This document shows positions 16,888 to 25,910 of a DNA stretch of 64,000 bases, piece after piece (within the stretch, counting starts at the first letter, position 1; each line of letters starts with the position of its first letter). A program made the translations under genes and the position numbers. The DNA lies in contig DIZL01000014.1 of NCBI GenBank assembly GCA_002429385.1, positions 87,993 to 151,992 on the forward strand, given 5' to 3'. The notes beneath the pieces were generated by a model that saw nothing but the letters and a program-made list of their open reading frames with translations, searched no databases and was not told the DNA's origin. This DNA comes from Prolixibacteraceae bacterium UBA6029. GTDB taxonomy: Bacteria > Bacteroidota > Bacteroidia > Bacteroidales > Prolixibacteraceae.

Positions 16888-18036
16888 ATGTGGAACAAAA
16901 TTATTCCGTGCCTGTTGCTGATCGTCTTTGCCTGGTCAGAAGTGACGAAAGCCCAGGATATCCAAAGCTTTTCTTCCTCGTATAAGGAAGCTGCTGATGT
17001 TAAGACGGGTGAACTGAATTTCAGGTTCGAGAGCCTTGGGTTCTTTTGGAACAACGAGTTTAAGGGGAACCTGGTTTCGGGCTATACGCTCACCGGGGCC
17101 ATGCTAAGGCCTAAACTGACCTATTCTCCCTTTGAGGGACTTTACCTGGAGGCAGGGGCACACGTGATTAAATATAACGGAAAGGACCAGTTCTCAAACG
17201 CTATTCCATGGTTCACGGCCCGGTATCGTTTCACGGATCAGTTTTCAGTAGTTACCGGCAACCTGGATCAGAACGACCAACACGGTCTGCCGGAGCAACT
17301 TTGGGAACCCGAACGGATTTATACCGACAAGCCTGAAAGCGGTTTGCAGTTTCTTTACTCCGGAGAGAAGCTCCATGCACAGACCTGGGTGAGCTGGGAA
17401 CAGTTTATACAGAAGAATGACCCGTACCAGGAGCATTTCACCTTTGGCCTGACAGGTAATTACCAGGCTTTCCAGAATTCTGAACTGACGATAAAACTGC
17501 CGGTTTCGGTATTGTTTTACCACCATGGCGGAGAGATCAACATAAACCCTACAGGAGACAGGCCTGCCGTTCAGACCCATGCCAACTTTCTGGCAGGATG
17601 GGAAATGGCGATGAATGTCGGAGAGCGGGTTAAAACGATTGATTTAAACGGTTACTGGCTGGGTTACGATGCCATAACCAAGGAATCGAATACACTGCCA
17701 TTCGACAAGGGTCATGCCTTCCTGATTGAAACAAGTGCACAAACGAAAAACTCGAGGATTTCGGTGAGCTACTGGAATGCTTTCCAGTTTATGGCACCCA
17801 AAGGCCGTTTCCTTTTCCAGTCAGGTTCAGATGAATTCCCTTCATTCATCCAACCCGACCGTTCGATGCTCTCGGGCAAATACTTCTGGCAAAAGAACAT
17901 TGCCAAAGGTGCACGGGTAGCTTTCCAGGTGGATTCAAACATGGATTTAAATACAAGGGATTTGTCGTACAGCTATGGCTTTTTTCTGCTGCTGAATGAG
18001 GACTTTCTGCTGAAGAGATTTAAAGATCAGATGTAG
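16888..18036 (+). CDS. Secreted outer-membrane beta-barrel-like protein
   Basis: 382 residues from the ATG at 16888, whose product begins with a clear Sec signal peptide (MWNKIIPCLLLIVF..., cleavage near VTKAQ). Upstream in-frame ATGs at 16852 and 16858 would place a polar stretch before it. The mature part alternates short aromatic-rich strands and turns (RYRFTDQFSVVTG, WNAFQFMAPKGRFLFQ) and looks like an outer-membrane barrel, but I do not recognise the family. Its end overlaps the convergent mpg stop by 10 bp. Confidence 0.7.
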   Translation: MWNKIIPCLLLIVFAWSEVTKAQDIQSFSSSYKEAADVKTGELNFRFESLGFFWNNEFKGNLVSGYTLTGAMLRPKLTYSPFEGLYLEAGAHVIKYNGKDQFSNAIPWFTARYRFTDQFSVVTGNLDQNDQHGLPEQLWEPERIYTDKPESGLQFLYSGEKLHAQTWVSWEQFIQKNDPYQEHFTFGLTGNYQAFQNSELTIKLPVSVLFYHHGGEININPTGDRPAVQTHANFLAGWEMAMNVGERVKTIDLNGYWLGYDAITKESNTLPFDKGHAFLIETSAQTKNSRISVSYWNAFQFMAPKGRFLFQSGSDEFPSFIQPDRSMLSGKYFWQKNIAKGARVAFQVDSNMDLNTRDLSYSYGFFLLLNEDFLLKRFKDQM

Positions 18037-18542
18037 AATCTCCATAGTTTATCCGCCCATTCCCCTGCATAATCGATGCCGATACGTTTTGAGGTATGAA
18101 TTTCGGCAACAGGTTCTGCATCTTCAATCCATAGTCGTTCAGAGTTAATCAGGCTTTCACCATAAAACGAGCGGTCGAGATGAAGTTGACGACCCACACG
18201 GCCCGGCCCGGGAAAGCCTTCCATACCACGTATTAAGACAGCCGAAGGGTCACCTTCAGTTCCTGTCACAAGGTTCAGCATCCAGTACATACCGTAAATG
18301 AGGTAAACGTATACTGTTCCGCCTTTCTGGAACATGATTTCGGTGCGTGAAGTCCGTCCCTTGCTGGCGTGGCAGGCCAGATCTTCAATACCACTATAGG
18401 CTTCGGTTTCGGTAATCCGGTAACGTTCAGTCCTTCCATCTTCAAAACAACGGACCAGATACTTTCCCAGTAGATCAGGAGCGATATCCAGAACATCACG
18501 AAGGAAAAAGTTCTGCGGGAGACGATTATGTTTCAAGGGCAT
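18027..18542 (-). CDS. mpg: 3-methyladenine DNA glycosylase (AAG/MPG family)
   Basis: A 171-residue base-excision repair enzyme that removes alkylated purines. The catalytic Glu47 lies in TETEAYSG, followed by EDLACHASKGRTSRTEIMF and the YVYLIYGMYWMLN strand carrying the base-intercalating tyrosine. GPGRV(G) near residue 112 is also conserved. The protein is slightly shorter than usual at the C-terminus. It overlaps the convergent barrel-protein gene by 10 bp. A TACTTTTG promoter box lies about 30 bp before the ATG. Confidence 0.93.
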   Translation of the reverse strand: MPLKHNRLPQNFFLRDVLDIAPDLLGKYLVRCFEDGRTERYRITETEAYSGIEDLACHASKGRTSRTEIMFQKGGTVYVYLIYGMYWMLNLVTGTEGDPSAVLIRGMEGFPGPGRVGRQLHLDRSFYGESLINSERLWIEDAEPVAEIHTSKRIGIDYAGEWADKLWRFYI

Positions 18543-18571
18543 AGCAATAGAGATAATTGTTTTTGTACAAT

Positions 18572-18597
18572 CAAAAGTATAGCAAAATATAGTTTTG
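18572..18597. promoter_or_regulatory. Back-to-back -7 boxes for mpg (minus) and the 18754 gene (plus)
   Basis: The minus strand has TACTTTTG at 18572-18579, about 30 bp before the mpg ATG. The plus strand has TAGTTTTG at 18590-18597, about 155 bp before the next plus-strand gene. Both match TAnnTTTG. The plus-strand box would give a leader of about 150 nt. Confidence 0.45.
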
Positions 18598-18753
18598 CGA
18601 AATATATCTATGGTTAGATCATTGTAATTCCATTAAAAATCCTGTTTTTTGAATAGACAAAGAAACATTTTAAATGGATCTGTCACTTGTCCATAATAAC
18701 ACCTATTTAAGACTGAAAGATATTCTTAATAATCATTCGCTGAATCATTAACT

Positions 18754-19644
18754 ATGAAAAAAATAATTCTGCTCCTTTTATGCATTATTCCTTTTCTGTC
18801 ATCGTCCGGGGAAGACTTTACCTGGTGGAATATCTTACACGGCTGGAAACCAGGGATGCCGGGTTGGCAAAGTTTTTTGCATATTTCGCCTGGTTATATG
18901 GGGCCAAATGCCCTGCCGGTTCCTGAGGTGAAAAAGGGAATTGTTGAAGCGGGGAGTAATGTGGAATTTGGACTGGATTTGCATTTTATGAAAGGTGACC
19001 CGACCCAGGATCTTTTTGCAAAATACTATCGTTCATTCGCAGACAATAAGATTGCTATTGAGTTTTATGGAGTACTTGCTGAGCATTTTGCCATGTCCAC
19101 AGCCATTCGTGACGAGCGCCTTGCCCACAATTTTGAGGGAAAAGGGTTTACCAATGGCGATTTATACTTTTCCACCCTGATACAGATTATTAAAGGTAAA
19201 AAGTTTCCTGATACGATGTTTCGCATGGCTTGCCGGACAGCCTCAGGAAATCAGCTCGAAGGAGCACGTTATACGGATTGTCCGGGTTATTTCTTTGATT
19301 TGAGTTTTTCGAAAGAATACATTAGTGACAATAAAAAGTTTAGTTTTCTACCCTTTGCTTCATCAGGTTTCTATTCCTGGCAAATCAATGATGAAGTCAA
19401 TCAGCAGAACGATGCAATTATGTATGGGATTGGTGGTGAAGTCAAGTGTTCACGTTGGACATTATCCAATTCACTTTCGGGTTACTCCGGATATAAGAAA
19501 TTACGTGATAAACCCATGGTTTATACGATCGACCTGAACCATTCGTATAAAAACCATGCCATTCGGTTGCAATATCTTCATGGTCTTCGTGACTGGAATT
19601 ACCGAACCATTAAACTTTCTCTGATTGTAAATCTGAAGAAATAA
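18754..19644 (+). CDS. Secreted protein, probable outer-membrane barrel
   Basis: 296 residues with a Sec signal peptide (MKKIILLLLCIIPFLSSSG). The mature part starts with an aromatic stretch (FTWWNILHGWKPGMPGWQ) and shows repeated amphipathic strands (YFFDLSFSKEY, WTLSNSLSGYSGYKK) ending in IKLSLIVNLKK, a barrel-type C-terminus. I do not recognise the family. It is a single gene, about 130 bp upstream of the MITE-like element. Confidence 0.65.
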   Translation: MKKIILLLLCIIPFLSSSGEDFTWWNILHGWKPGMPGWQSFLHISPGYMGPNALPVPEVKKGIVEAGSNVEFGLDLHFMKGDPTQDLFAKYYRSFADNKIAIEFYGVLAEHFAMSTAIRDERLAHNFEGKGFTNGDLYFSTLIQIIKGKKFPDTMFRMACRTASGNQLEGARYTDCPGYFFDLSFSKEYISDNKKFSFLPFASSGFYSWQINDEVNQQNDAIMYGIGGEVKCSRWTLSNSLSGYSGYKKLRDKPMVYTIDLNHSYKNHAIRLQYLHGLRDWNYRTIKLSLIVNLKK

Positions 19645-19779
19645 TTCAAATGGATCAATTCTCCCTATATCCTTCGTATTAATTGACATTGTATCTCATT
19701 GACACTTGACTGTACGCAAGATTTTGTACTTTTACACTTAGATCATATGGTCTGGGAAGATTGCTTTCCCAAAGGAATT

Positions 19780-19945
19780 TTAGAAGCTGTTTAAAGTTAG
19801 TTTTGTCGTTCCGTTAGGAACGTAATGTAGGTAGAATAAATGAATCTATGCCAGTCTTTTGTCCCTTACGGGACAATACAAAGTGTGCTTTTCGAGATTT
19901 CTACCCATATGGTTTCCCTACGGGAAATTTTTAAACAGTTTCTTA
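19780..19945. mobile_element. MITE-like element with 13-bp terminal inverted repeats
   Basis: The ends GAAGCTGTTTAAA (19783-19795) and TTTAAACAGTTTC (19930-19942) match at 12 of 13 positions when inverted, and both are flanked by TTA (19780-19782, 19943-19945), a likely target duplication. Inside are three small palindromes: CGTTCC-GTTA-GGAACG, GTCCC-TTAC-GGGAC and TTTCCC-TAC-GGGAAA, plus an inverted GGTAGAA/TTCTACC pair. It has no coding capacity. Similar palindrome-rich repeats are common in Bacteroidota genomes as I remember them. The rest of the 400-bp gap shows nothing. Confidence 0.75.
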
Positions 19946-20045
19946 GTTAAATGAAAAGCAGGCTCATACATATTTACAATATAAAGTGGAAAAGCAGAGT
20001 ATGATGCAAATAAAGGTTTAAACAGTATAACTATTAATTTTGTCA

Positions 20046-21674
20046 ATGAGATTATTTTCAAATTCTTCTATAGCAGATAAATGGAGACAAAGCCCGGGGA
20101 GGGTGCTATTAATATTTTCGTTGATTCTTTTTGCCGTTGGCTTAACCTTATCCCGATTTTTAGTTAGTATTTCCCAGTTCCTTTTAATAATCAGCTGGTT
20201 CATTGAAGGTGATTTTAAGGACAAATTTCGTCGGTTTAAGGAAAACAAGGCCATTTGGATATTTCTCCTGCTGCCTTTGATCCATGTCTTATGGCTGATA
20301 AACACAACCGATATCCATTATGCCCTTCAGGATATAAAAATCAAACTGCCGTTAGTGGTATTCCCGCTTTTATTGGGCACCTCCAGTCCTCTTTCAAGAA
20401 AAGAATTGCAGGTTGTATTAGCCTCATTTATCTTTGCGGTATTCTGTAGTACGCTGGTGACTACATCTGTAATCATAGGAATCTATCCGTATCCTCATCA
20501 AAACATACGTGATACATCCATCTTTATATCACACATCCGATTTGGTTTAATGATCGTACTTTCATTGGTGTTGCTTGTTTATTTTATTTCTTCGGCCATT
20601 CAATTGCAAAACAAGAGAAGAGTATACTGGCTTGTTCTTTTATTCGTTTGGTTTCTCTTTTTCTTAATTGTTCTTCAATCGGTTACCAGTTGGATTATTA
20701 TATTTCTTTTAGCGTTCTTTATTTTCCTGATGTACTATAAACGAATAGTTAACAGGAACTTGCGTCTTGGAATATCTGTTGTCCTTTTTATCTTGTTCGT
20801 AAGTGTAATGGGCTTGATTGGCAAGGTAACCCATGATTTCTACTTTAAAGACAACCCCCGGTTTTCAGATTTGGCAATACACACTCCCCGTGGGAATATT
20901 TATTATAACGATACCATTTCGAGGGATAAAGAGAACGGGTATTATGTTGGAGTACTCATTTGTAATGAGGAACTAAGTCCGACATGGGCTAAATTAAGCC
21001 GCATTCCCTTTAATGGAAAGGATGCAAACGGGTATCCCATTTCAAATACGATGGTTAGGTATCTGGCATCGAAAGGATTGCCCAAAGATGAAGATGGATT
21101 GCTCAAACTTGACCCTGAAGATATTAAAATGATTGAAAAAGGTTACGCCAGTTGTGTTTACCGAAGCCATTTCAGTCCGTATGTACGTACCTATGAATTA
21201 ATATGGGAGCTCGACCGTTATTTCAAAAGCGGCGATGCCAACGGGAAATCGATGGCTCAACGGCTGGAGTTTGCCAAAACGGCAGGATATATTATCTCCG
21301 GGAACTTTTGGTTCGGGGTAGGAACCGGCGATTTGTGCGCCTCCTACGAAAAGGCTTATACTGACAGTCATTCTCTGCTCCAAAAAGAATACCGGTTAAG
21401 AGCCCATAATCAGTACATAACTTTCTTTGTTACCTTTGGCATATTTGGTTTCTTACTGGCCTTGTTCGGTATGTTTGGCCCTGCATGGATAGCCGGAGAC
21501 AGAAGGAATTACCTATTGGCATCATTCCTGTTTATTGTGTTTTTAAGTATGTTGAATGAAGATACACTGGAGACCCAGGCAGGGGTTTCATTTTATATAT
21601 TCTTTTATACGCTGTTAATATTCTCATCAAAAATAACTAATGACCAAACTATCAGTCGTAATACTGACTTATAA
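20046..21674 (+). CDS. O-antigen ligase/polymerase-like membrane protein
   Basis: 542 residues. About ten N-terminal transmembrane segments, then a long non-membrane region (roughly residues 270-440) and a final hydrophobic pair (FVTFGIFGFLLALFGMF) match the Wzy_C/RfaL topology of inner-membrane proteins that join O-antigen or other glycans in the periplasm. Family residues in the big loop (FGVGTGD, HNQYITFFVTFG) are present. The ATG at 20046 is used; a TTG two codons earlier is possible. The end overlaps the next glycosyltransferase by 35 bp, so they are one operon. Confidence 0.8.
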   Translation: MRLFSNSSIADKWRQSPGRVLLIFSLILFAVGLTLSRFLVSISQFLLIISWFIEGDFKDKFRRFKENKAIWIFLLLPLIHVLWLINTTDIHYALQDIKIKLPLVVFPLLLGTSSPLSRKELQVVLASFIFAVFCSTLVTTSVIIGIYPYPHQNIRDTSIFISHIRFGLMIVLSLVLLVYFISSAIQLQNKRRVYWLVLLFVWFLFFLIVLQSVTSWIIIFLLAFFIFLMYYKRIVNRNLRLGISVVLFILFVSVMGLIGKVTHDFYFKDNPRFSDLAIHTPRGNIYYNDTISRDKENGYYVGVLICNEELSPTWAKLSRIPFNGKDANGYPISNTMVRYLASKGLPKDEDGLLKLDPEDIKMIEKGYASCVYRSHFSPYVRTYELIWELDRYFKSGDANGKSMAQRLEFAKTAGYIISGNFWFGVGTGDLCASYEKAYTDSHSLLQKEYRLRAHNQYITFFVTFGIFGFLLALFGMFGPAWIAGDRRNYLLASFLFIVFLSMLNEDTLETQAGVSFYIFFYTLLIFSSKITNDQTISRNTDL

Positions 21675-22407
21675 CGAGGAAAAGAATATTGCCCGTTGTT
21701 TAGAGTCTGTGAGTTCTGTTGCCGATGAAGTTCTTGTTGTTGACTCCTTCTCAACCGACAAGACGGAAGAGATTTGCAAAGGTTATCAGGTTCGTTTTGT
21801 AACCAATGCTTTTGAAGGGCACATTCAGCAAAAAAACTATGCGGCCTCACAGGCTACGTATGATTTTATATTATCCCTGGATGCTGATGAGGCGCTCACT
21901 GATGAACTTTTAGGAGAGGTGAAGAAAGTAAAGGAAAATCCTGCAGCCGACGGATATTATTTTAATCGACTGAATAATTATTGTGGTAAATGGATCAGAC
22001 ATTGCGGCTGGTACCCTGATCAGAAACTAAGGTTATGGGATCGGAGAAAAGGAACGTGGGGCGGGCAAAACCCTCATGACCGATTTGAACTAATACCAGG
22101 TTCCAGTACTGAATATCTAAAAGGCGATCTGCTCCATTATTCGTATTATTCCATACAGGAACATATCACACAAGCCAATAAATTCTCCGGTATTGGCGCA
22201 TCAAGCGCTGTTCTGAAGGGACGAAAATCAAACCTGTTAAAAGTAGTACTCTTCCCTTTCTGGCGATTCCTTAAGACCTATTTCATCCGTCTGGGCTTTC
22301 TGGATGGCTATTATGGCCTGGTCGTATGTCTGATTATAAGCCATGAGAACTTTTTGAAATATGCAAAAATGATTGAACTCCAGAAGCTTAAGAAATCGAT
22401 CAACTGA
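21640..22407 (+). CDS. Family 2 glycosyltransferase, WaaE/KdtX-like
   Basis: 255 residues starting KLSVVILTYNEEKNIARCLESV, the GT2 nucleotide-sugar-binding opening. The DxD-type metal site is in LSLDADEALT near residue 85, and the GWYPDQKLRLWDRRKGTWGG segment is characteristic of LOS inner-core beta-1,4-glucosyltransferases of the WaaE/KdtX group. A hydrophobic patch near 205-240 suggests membrane contact. It probably adds a core sugar in the cytosol. It overlaps the ligase gene and is followed by another GT2. Confidence 0.85.
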   Translation: MTKLSVVILTYNEEKNIARCLESVSSVADEVLVVDSFSTDKTEEICKGYQVRFVTNAFEGHIQQKNYAASQATYDFILSLDADEALTDELLGEVKKVKENPAADGYYFNRLNNYCGKWIRHCGWYPDQKLRLWDRRKGTWGGQNPHDRFELIPGSSTEYLKGDLLHYSYYSIQEHITQANKFSGIGASSAVLKGRKSNLLKVVLFPFWRFLKTYFIRLGFLDGYYGLVVCLIISHENFLKYAKMIELQKLKKSIN

Positions 22408-22495
22408 TCAGGATCGAATACAAATGAAACTCATTAAACAGGATTCGAACATGGCAGATCAAATAAGAAAAGTGAGTTGCATACACCTATACGAG

Positions 22496-23335
22496 ATGAA
22501 ATACTCGCTTCTGATTCCAAGTTGGAACAATTTGGATTATCTAAAGCTTTGCATCGGGAGTATTCGCAAAAACTCGTATTTCAAGCATCAAATAATTGTT
22601 GTGATAAACGAAGGAGCAGATGGCACAGAATCCTGGGTGAAATTGCAGCCTGACCTGGATTATGTTTTTAGCCCTTCTAACATTGGAATTTGTTATGGTT
22701 TAAATAGCTGTCGTTCATTGGTAAAAACCGGTTATATCGTTTATATCAATGACGACATGTATGTATTGCCAAATTGGGATAAGGCACTTGACGAAGCTGT
22801 TTCAGAAATTGGACATAAGCTTTTTATGTTGTCAGCAACCATGATCGAACCAATCGATACAGGTAATCAATGTGTCGTGGTGAAAGATTTTGGTCAGGAT
22901 ATTCAAACCTTCAACGAGGAAAAATTACTTCAGGAATCAGTTCACCTGGTAAAAGAGGACTGGTCAGGAAGCACATGGCCACCGAACATTCTGCCAACAG
23001 AACTTTGGGATATGGTAGGCGGAATGAGTGTCGAGTTCTCCCCGGGCATGTATTCTGATCCCGATTTATCAATGAAGCTATGGCAGGCAGGTGTTCGGTA
23101 TTTTAAAGGCATTGGCAATAGTAAGGTGTATCATTTTGGCTCCAAATCAACCAAGCGGATACAGAATAATAAAGGCAGGGAACTGTTTTTAATGAAATGG
23201 GGCCTAACCTCCAACTCATTTGTCACGCATTATTTGAGAAGGGGAAAACCGTTCGAAGGAGTTCTTGCAACACCCAAAATTGGGTTCGCTGTCAAATGGA
23301 AAAACAGATTAAAACAGTTTCTACTTAAAAAGTAA
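22496..23335 (+). CDS. Family 2 glycosyltransferase
   Basis: 280 residues from the ATG at 22496, where a typical GT2 opening, MKYSLLIPSWNN, begins. The frame is open further upstream (ATGs at 22373, 22424, 22451), but that part is polar and overlaps the previous gene, so it is left out with some doubt. VYINDDMYVLPNWD (about residue 84) is the metal-binding region and EFSPGMYSDPDLSMKLWQAG the acceptor side. It is the last gene of the glycan run; no terminator is seen. The sugar specificity is unknown. Confidence 0.78.
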   Translation: MKYSLLIPSWNNLDYLKLCIGSIRKNSYFKHQIIVVINEGADGTESWVKLQPDLDYVFSPSNIGICYGLNSCRSLVKTGYIVYINDDMYVLPNWDKALDEAVSEIGHKLFMLSATMIEPIDTGNQCVVVKDFGQDIQTFNEEKLLQESVHLVKEDWSGSTWPPNILPTELWDMVGGMSVEFSPGMYSDPDLSMKLWQAGVRYFKGIGNSKVYHFGSKSTKRIQNNKGRELFLMKWGLTSNSFVTHYLRRGKPFEGVLATPKIGFAVKWKNRLKQFLLKK

Positions 23336-23880
23336 TAGTGAAACGAAAGTCTGTTCACTCCAAGGTTTTTTATTGAAAAATGTTTATCTTTAGCCTTCAG
23401 ATGAGCTTTTGCCAAATGCTGATGATTAGATTCTGAAATTAACTCAACCACTGAGGTAAGAGATCATCAATCCATTCAATTTTTATTCAGGAACACCTTA
23501 AGCCTGTTTTCGCTCTACACGGAATGTATCCGGGTCGGGATTGCGTCGTATTCGCTTCGGATAAATTAATCTATGATTGATTTGCAACTATACTAAGATC
23601 GCGATTTTAGTACAGCTATAGATCAGTCATAGTACAATTATAGAGAAGAGATCCCTACCCATTCCCCTCCCGAACCCAACCCCGCATACAGCGGCTTTCA
23701 TCCGATTAGTGACTTTGGATATTCAATCAGTAAATAATTTTCTTTTTTTTAACGGTTTCCCTGGAGGATGCGTTTAGTAGAAGGATATCATATAAAGTAA
23801 CCCAAAGGTGGTGATAAAATGTCAAATATTCTTACACTATAAGAAACTTTGTATTAATTTTCCATATCCTTCAATTAAAT
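23336..23880. other. Gene-free stretch with a 22-bp near-palindrome
   Basis: No credible ORF lies between the GT2 gene and the rplM promoter. The only structured item is TACTAAGATCGCGATTTTAG + TA (23591-23612), palindromic except for one position pair. The rest looks like plain non-coding DNA. Confidence 0.5.
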
Positions 23881-23882
23881 TC

Positions 23883-23912
23883 TTGCAAATTAAAAAAAAG
23901 AGAATACTTTTG
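23883..23912 (+). promoter_or_regulatory. rplM-rpsI promoter, -33/-7 pair
   Basis: TTG at 23883-23885 and TACTTTTG at 23905-23912 are separated by 19 bp, the spacing of the Bacteroidota consensus, and the -7 is followed by C. It is the best promoter match in the window. Confidence 0.75.
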
Positions 23913-23919
23913 CAGTCCC

Positions 23920-24071
23920 GATTATTGTCCTTACTTGTGGTTCGTGTAAACGATTGAAAATGTTGAGTGTGCAGATCTTATTAACAATTCCGGGTTGATA
24001 AATTCTAAAACTCTAAACAATTGGAATTTAATTTATTACGAGTAGGTGTTAAATTTAATAAAAAAAAACAA
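23920..24071 (+). promoter_or_regulatory. rplM 5' leader (~150 nt)
   Basis: The distance from the promoter to the rplM start is unusually long for this genome. Ribosomal-protein operons often carry autoregulatory leaders, but I can point to no convincing long stem here, so a regulatory role is only suggested by length and position. Confidence 0.3.
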
Positions 24072-24527
24072 GTGGATACACTAAGTTACAAAACCGTTTC
24101 AGCAAACAGAGCTACGGTAACAAAAGAGTGGGTTCTTGTCGATGCCACAGATATGGTTCTTGGCCGTCTGGCTACAAAAGTAGCCATGATTCTGAGAGGA
24201 AAATACAAGCCAAGCTTCACTCCTCATGTGGATTGTGGTGATAATGTGGTTGTCATCAATGCCGAAAAAGTTCGTCTGACAGGAAATAAACTGAATGATA
24301 AGATTTATTTAAGCTATTCAGGCTATCCGGGAGGACAAAGAGTTCAGACTCCCGCTGAGTTGATGAGCAAATACCCTGAAAGACTGGTTGAAAAAGCAGT
24401 TCGTGGGATGTTGCCAAAAAACCGACTGGGAGATAAAATCTATGGAAACCTGAAAGTGTATGTTGGTTCAGAACACAAACAGGAAGCACAGAACCCAAGA
24501 GTAATTGATTTAAATACAATTAAATAA
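24072..24527 (+). CDS. rplM: 50S ribosomal protein L13
   Basis: 151 residues from a GTG start at 24072, giving VDTLSYKTVSANRATVTKEW..., the usual Bacteroidota L13 opening (normally M-DTLSYKT). The ATG 51 bp upstream is in frame, but the codons between are lysine/asparagine filler. The core (DMVLGRLATKVAMILRGKYK, GYPGGQ, VRGMLPKNRLG) is fully conserved. L13 binds 23S rRNA early in 50S assembly. It is followed 6 bp later by rpsI, the universal partner gene. Confidence 0.93.
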   Translation: MDTLSYKTVSANRATVTKEWVLVDATDMVLGRLATKVAMILRGKYKPSFTPHVDCGDNVVVINAEKVRLTGNKLNDKIYLSYSGYPGGQRVQTPAELMSKYPERLVEKAVRGMLPKNRLGDKIYGNLKVYVGSEHKQEAQNPRVIDLNTIK

Positions 24528-24533
24528 TAACTA

Positions 24534-24920
24534 ATGGAAGTAGTAAACGCGTTAGGTCGTAGGAAATCTGCGGTTGCCAGAGTTTATGTAAGCGACGGCA
24601 AGGGAAAAATAACTATCAACAACAGAGATTTGAATGATTATTTTCCAACAGGAATCCTGCAGTATGTTGTGTTGCAACCGTTGAATCTGTTAGGTGTTGC
24701 TGGTCAGTATGACATCAATGTAAACCTCGATGGTGGTGGTATCACCGGACAGGCAGAAGCATTGCGTCTTGGAATTTCACGTGCCATGTTGGAAATCAAT
24801 CCTGAATCAAGACCTGCATTGAAAAGTGCCGGATTTTTGACCAGAGATCCACGTGAGGTTGAACGTAAAAAACCAGGTCAGCCAAAAGCACGCAAACGGT
24901 TCCAGTTCTCAAAACGTTAA
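24534..24920 (+). CDS. rpsI: 30S ribosomal protein S9
   Basis: 128 residues with GRRKSAVARVYV at the start, GGGITGQAEALRLGISRA in the middle and the arginine/lysine tail ending QFSKR, whose last residues contact P-site tRNA in ribosomes. Length and ends match the family. It is co-transcribed with rplM. The 125-bp gap to rpsB contains a small hairpin (CCGTCC-TTTGC-GGACAGG near 24971-24987) that could be part of an S2 leader. Confidence 0.97.
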   Translation: MEVVNALGRRKSAVARVYVSDGKGKITINNRDLNDYFPTGILQYVVLQPLNLLGVAGQYDINVNLDGGGITGQAEALRLGISRAMLEINPESRPALKSAGFLTRDPREVERKKPGQPKARKRFQFSKR

Positions 24921-25045
24921 TATTTTTAGCACAAAAATATTCTGCTTTGGATCTAAATTGCTGAGACTCCCGTCCTTTGCGGACAGGGACTACTTAGTGA
25001 TTGCTTTTCAAGAGACTATTTTTTTTAAAAGAAAAAAGTAAAAAG

Positions 25046-25879
25046 ATGCCAAGAACAAATTTTCAAGATTTATTAGATGCAGGTGTACATTTCGGTCACC
25101 TGAGAAGAAAGTGGAATCCAAACATGGCTCCGTATATTTTCATGGAGAAAAACGGAATCCACATTATCGATCTTCAGAAAACAATCGTTAAGATTGACGA
25201 AGCCGCCCTTGCAATTAAACAAATTGCAAAATCAGGACGCAAGATTTTATTTGTGGCCACCAAAAAACAAGCCAAGGATATTGTATCCGATTTGGTAGGC
25301 AGCGTAAACATGCCCTATGTGACTGAACGCTGGCCCGGTGGTATGCTTACCAACTTTCCAACGATCAGGAAGGCTGTTAAGAAGATGATGTCCATCGACA
25401 AGATGACCAAAGACAATAGCTGGGATGTTCTTTCAAAACGTGAGAAACTTCAGATTAGTCGTCAACGTGCCAAGCTGGAAAAAATGTTGGGAAGTATTTC
25501 TGACTTGACCCGCCTTCCTGCCGCCCTTTTCATTGTAGATGTATTGAAGGAAAAGATTGCTGTTCGCGAGGCTCAGCGTCTTGGCATTCCGGTTTTTGCA
25601 ATGGTTGATACCAATTCAGAACCAGAAGGAGTTGATTTTGTCATTCCGGCCAACGATGATGCTTCTCAGTCGATCAGCCTGATTGTTAAAGAAATGACTG
25701 ACGCTATCCGCGAAGGACTTTCTGAACGCAAGGTTGAACGCGACAATGAAGGTGATAACAAAGAAGTTAAAGTAAAAGGTAGAAGAGCAAAAGTTGCTGA
25801 AGGACACGATTCACCTGCGCTTGAAGAAGATGCGGAGGATCTTGATGATGAAGATCAGGATGAAGAAATTGATGAGTAA
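25046..25879 (+). CDS. rpsB: 30S ribosomal protein S2
   Basis: 277 residues from the ATG at 25046 (MPRTNFQDLLDAGVHFGHLRRKWNP); the upstream in-frame ATG at 25001 adds non-family residues. All S2 landmarks are present: GIHIIDLQKT, TERWPGGMLTNF, DTNSEPEGVDFVIPANDDA. The last ~45 residues form an acidic tail (EEDAEDLDDEDQDEEIDE) that is longer than in E. coli but usual for the phylum as I recall. It precedes tsf by 31 bp, the conserved order. Confidence 0.96.
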   Translation: MPRTNFQDLLDAGVHFGHLRRKWNPNMAPYIFMEKNGIHIIDLQKTIVKIDEAALAIKQIAKSGRKILFVATKKQAKDIVSDLVGSVNMPYVTERWPGGMLTNFPTIRKAVKKMMSIDKMTKDNSWDVLSKREKLQISRQRAKLEKMLGSISDLTRLPAALFIVDVLKEKIAVREAQRLGIPVFAMVDTNSEPEGVDFVIPANDDASQSISLIVKEMTDAIREGLSERKVERDNEGDNKEVKVKGRRAKVAEGHDSPALEEDAEDLDDEDQDEEIDE

Positions 25880-25910
25880 TCGTTCAACAACCCATTAAAT
25901 AGAAAACATT

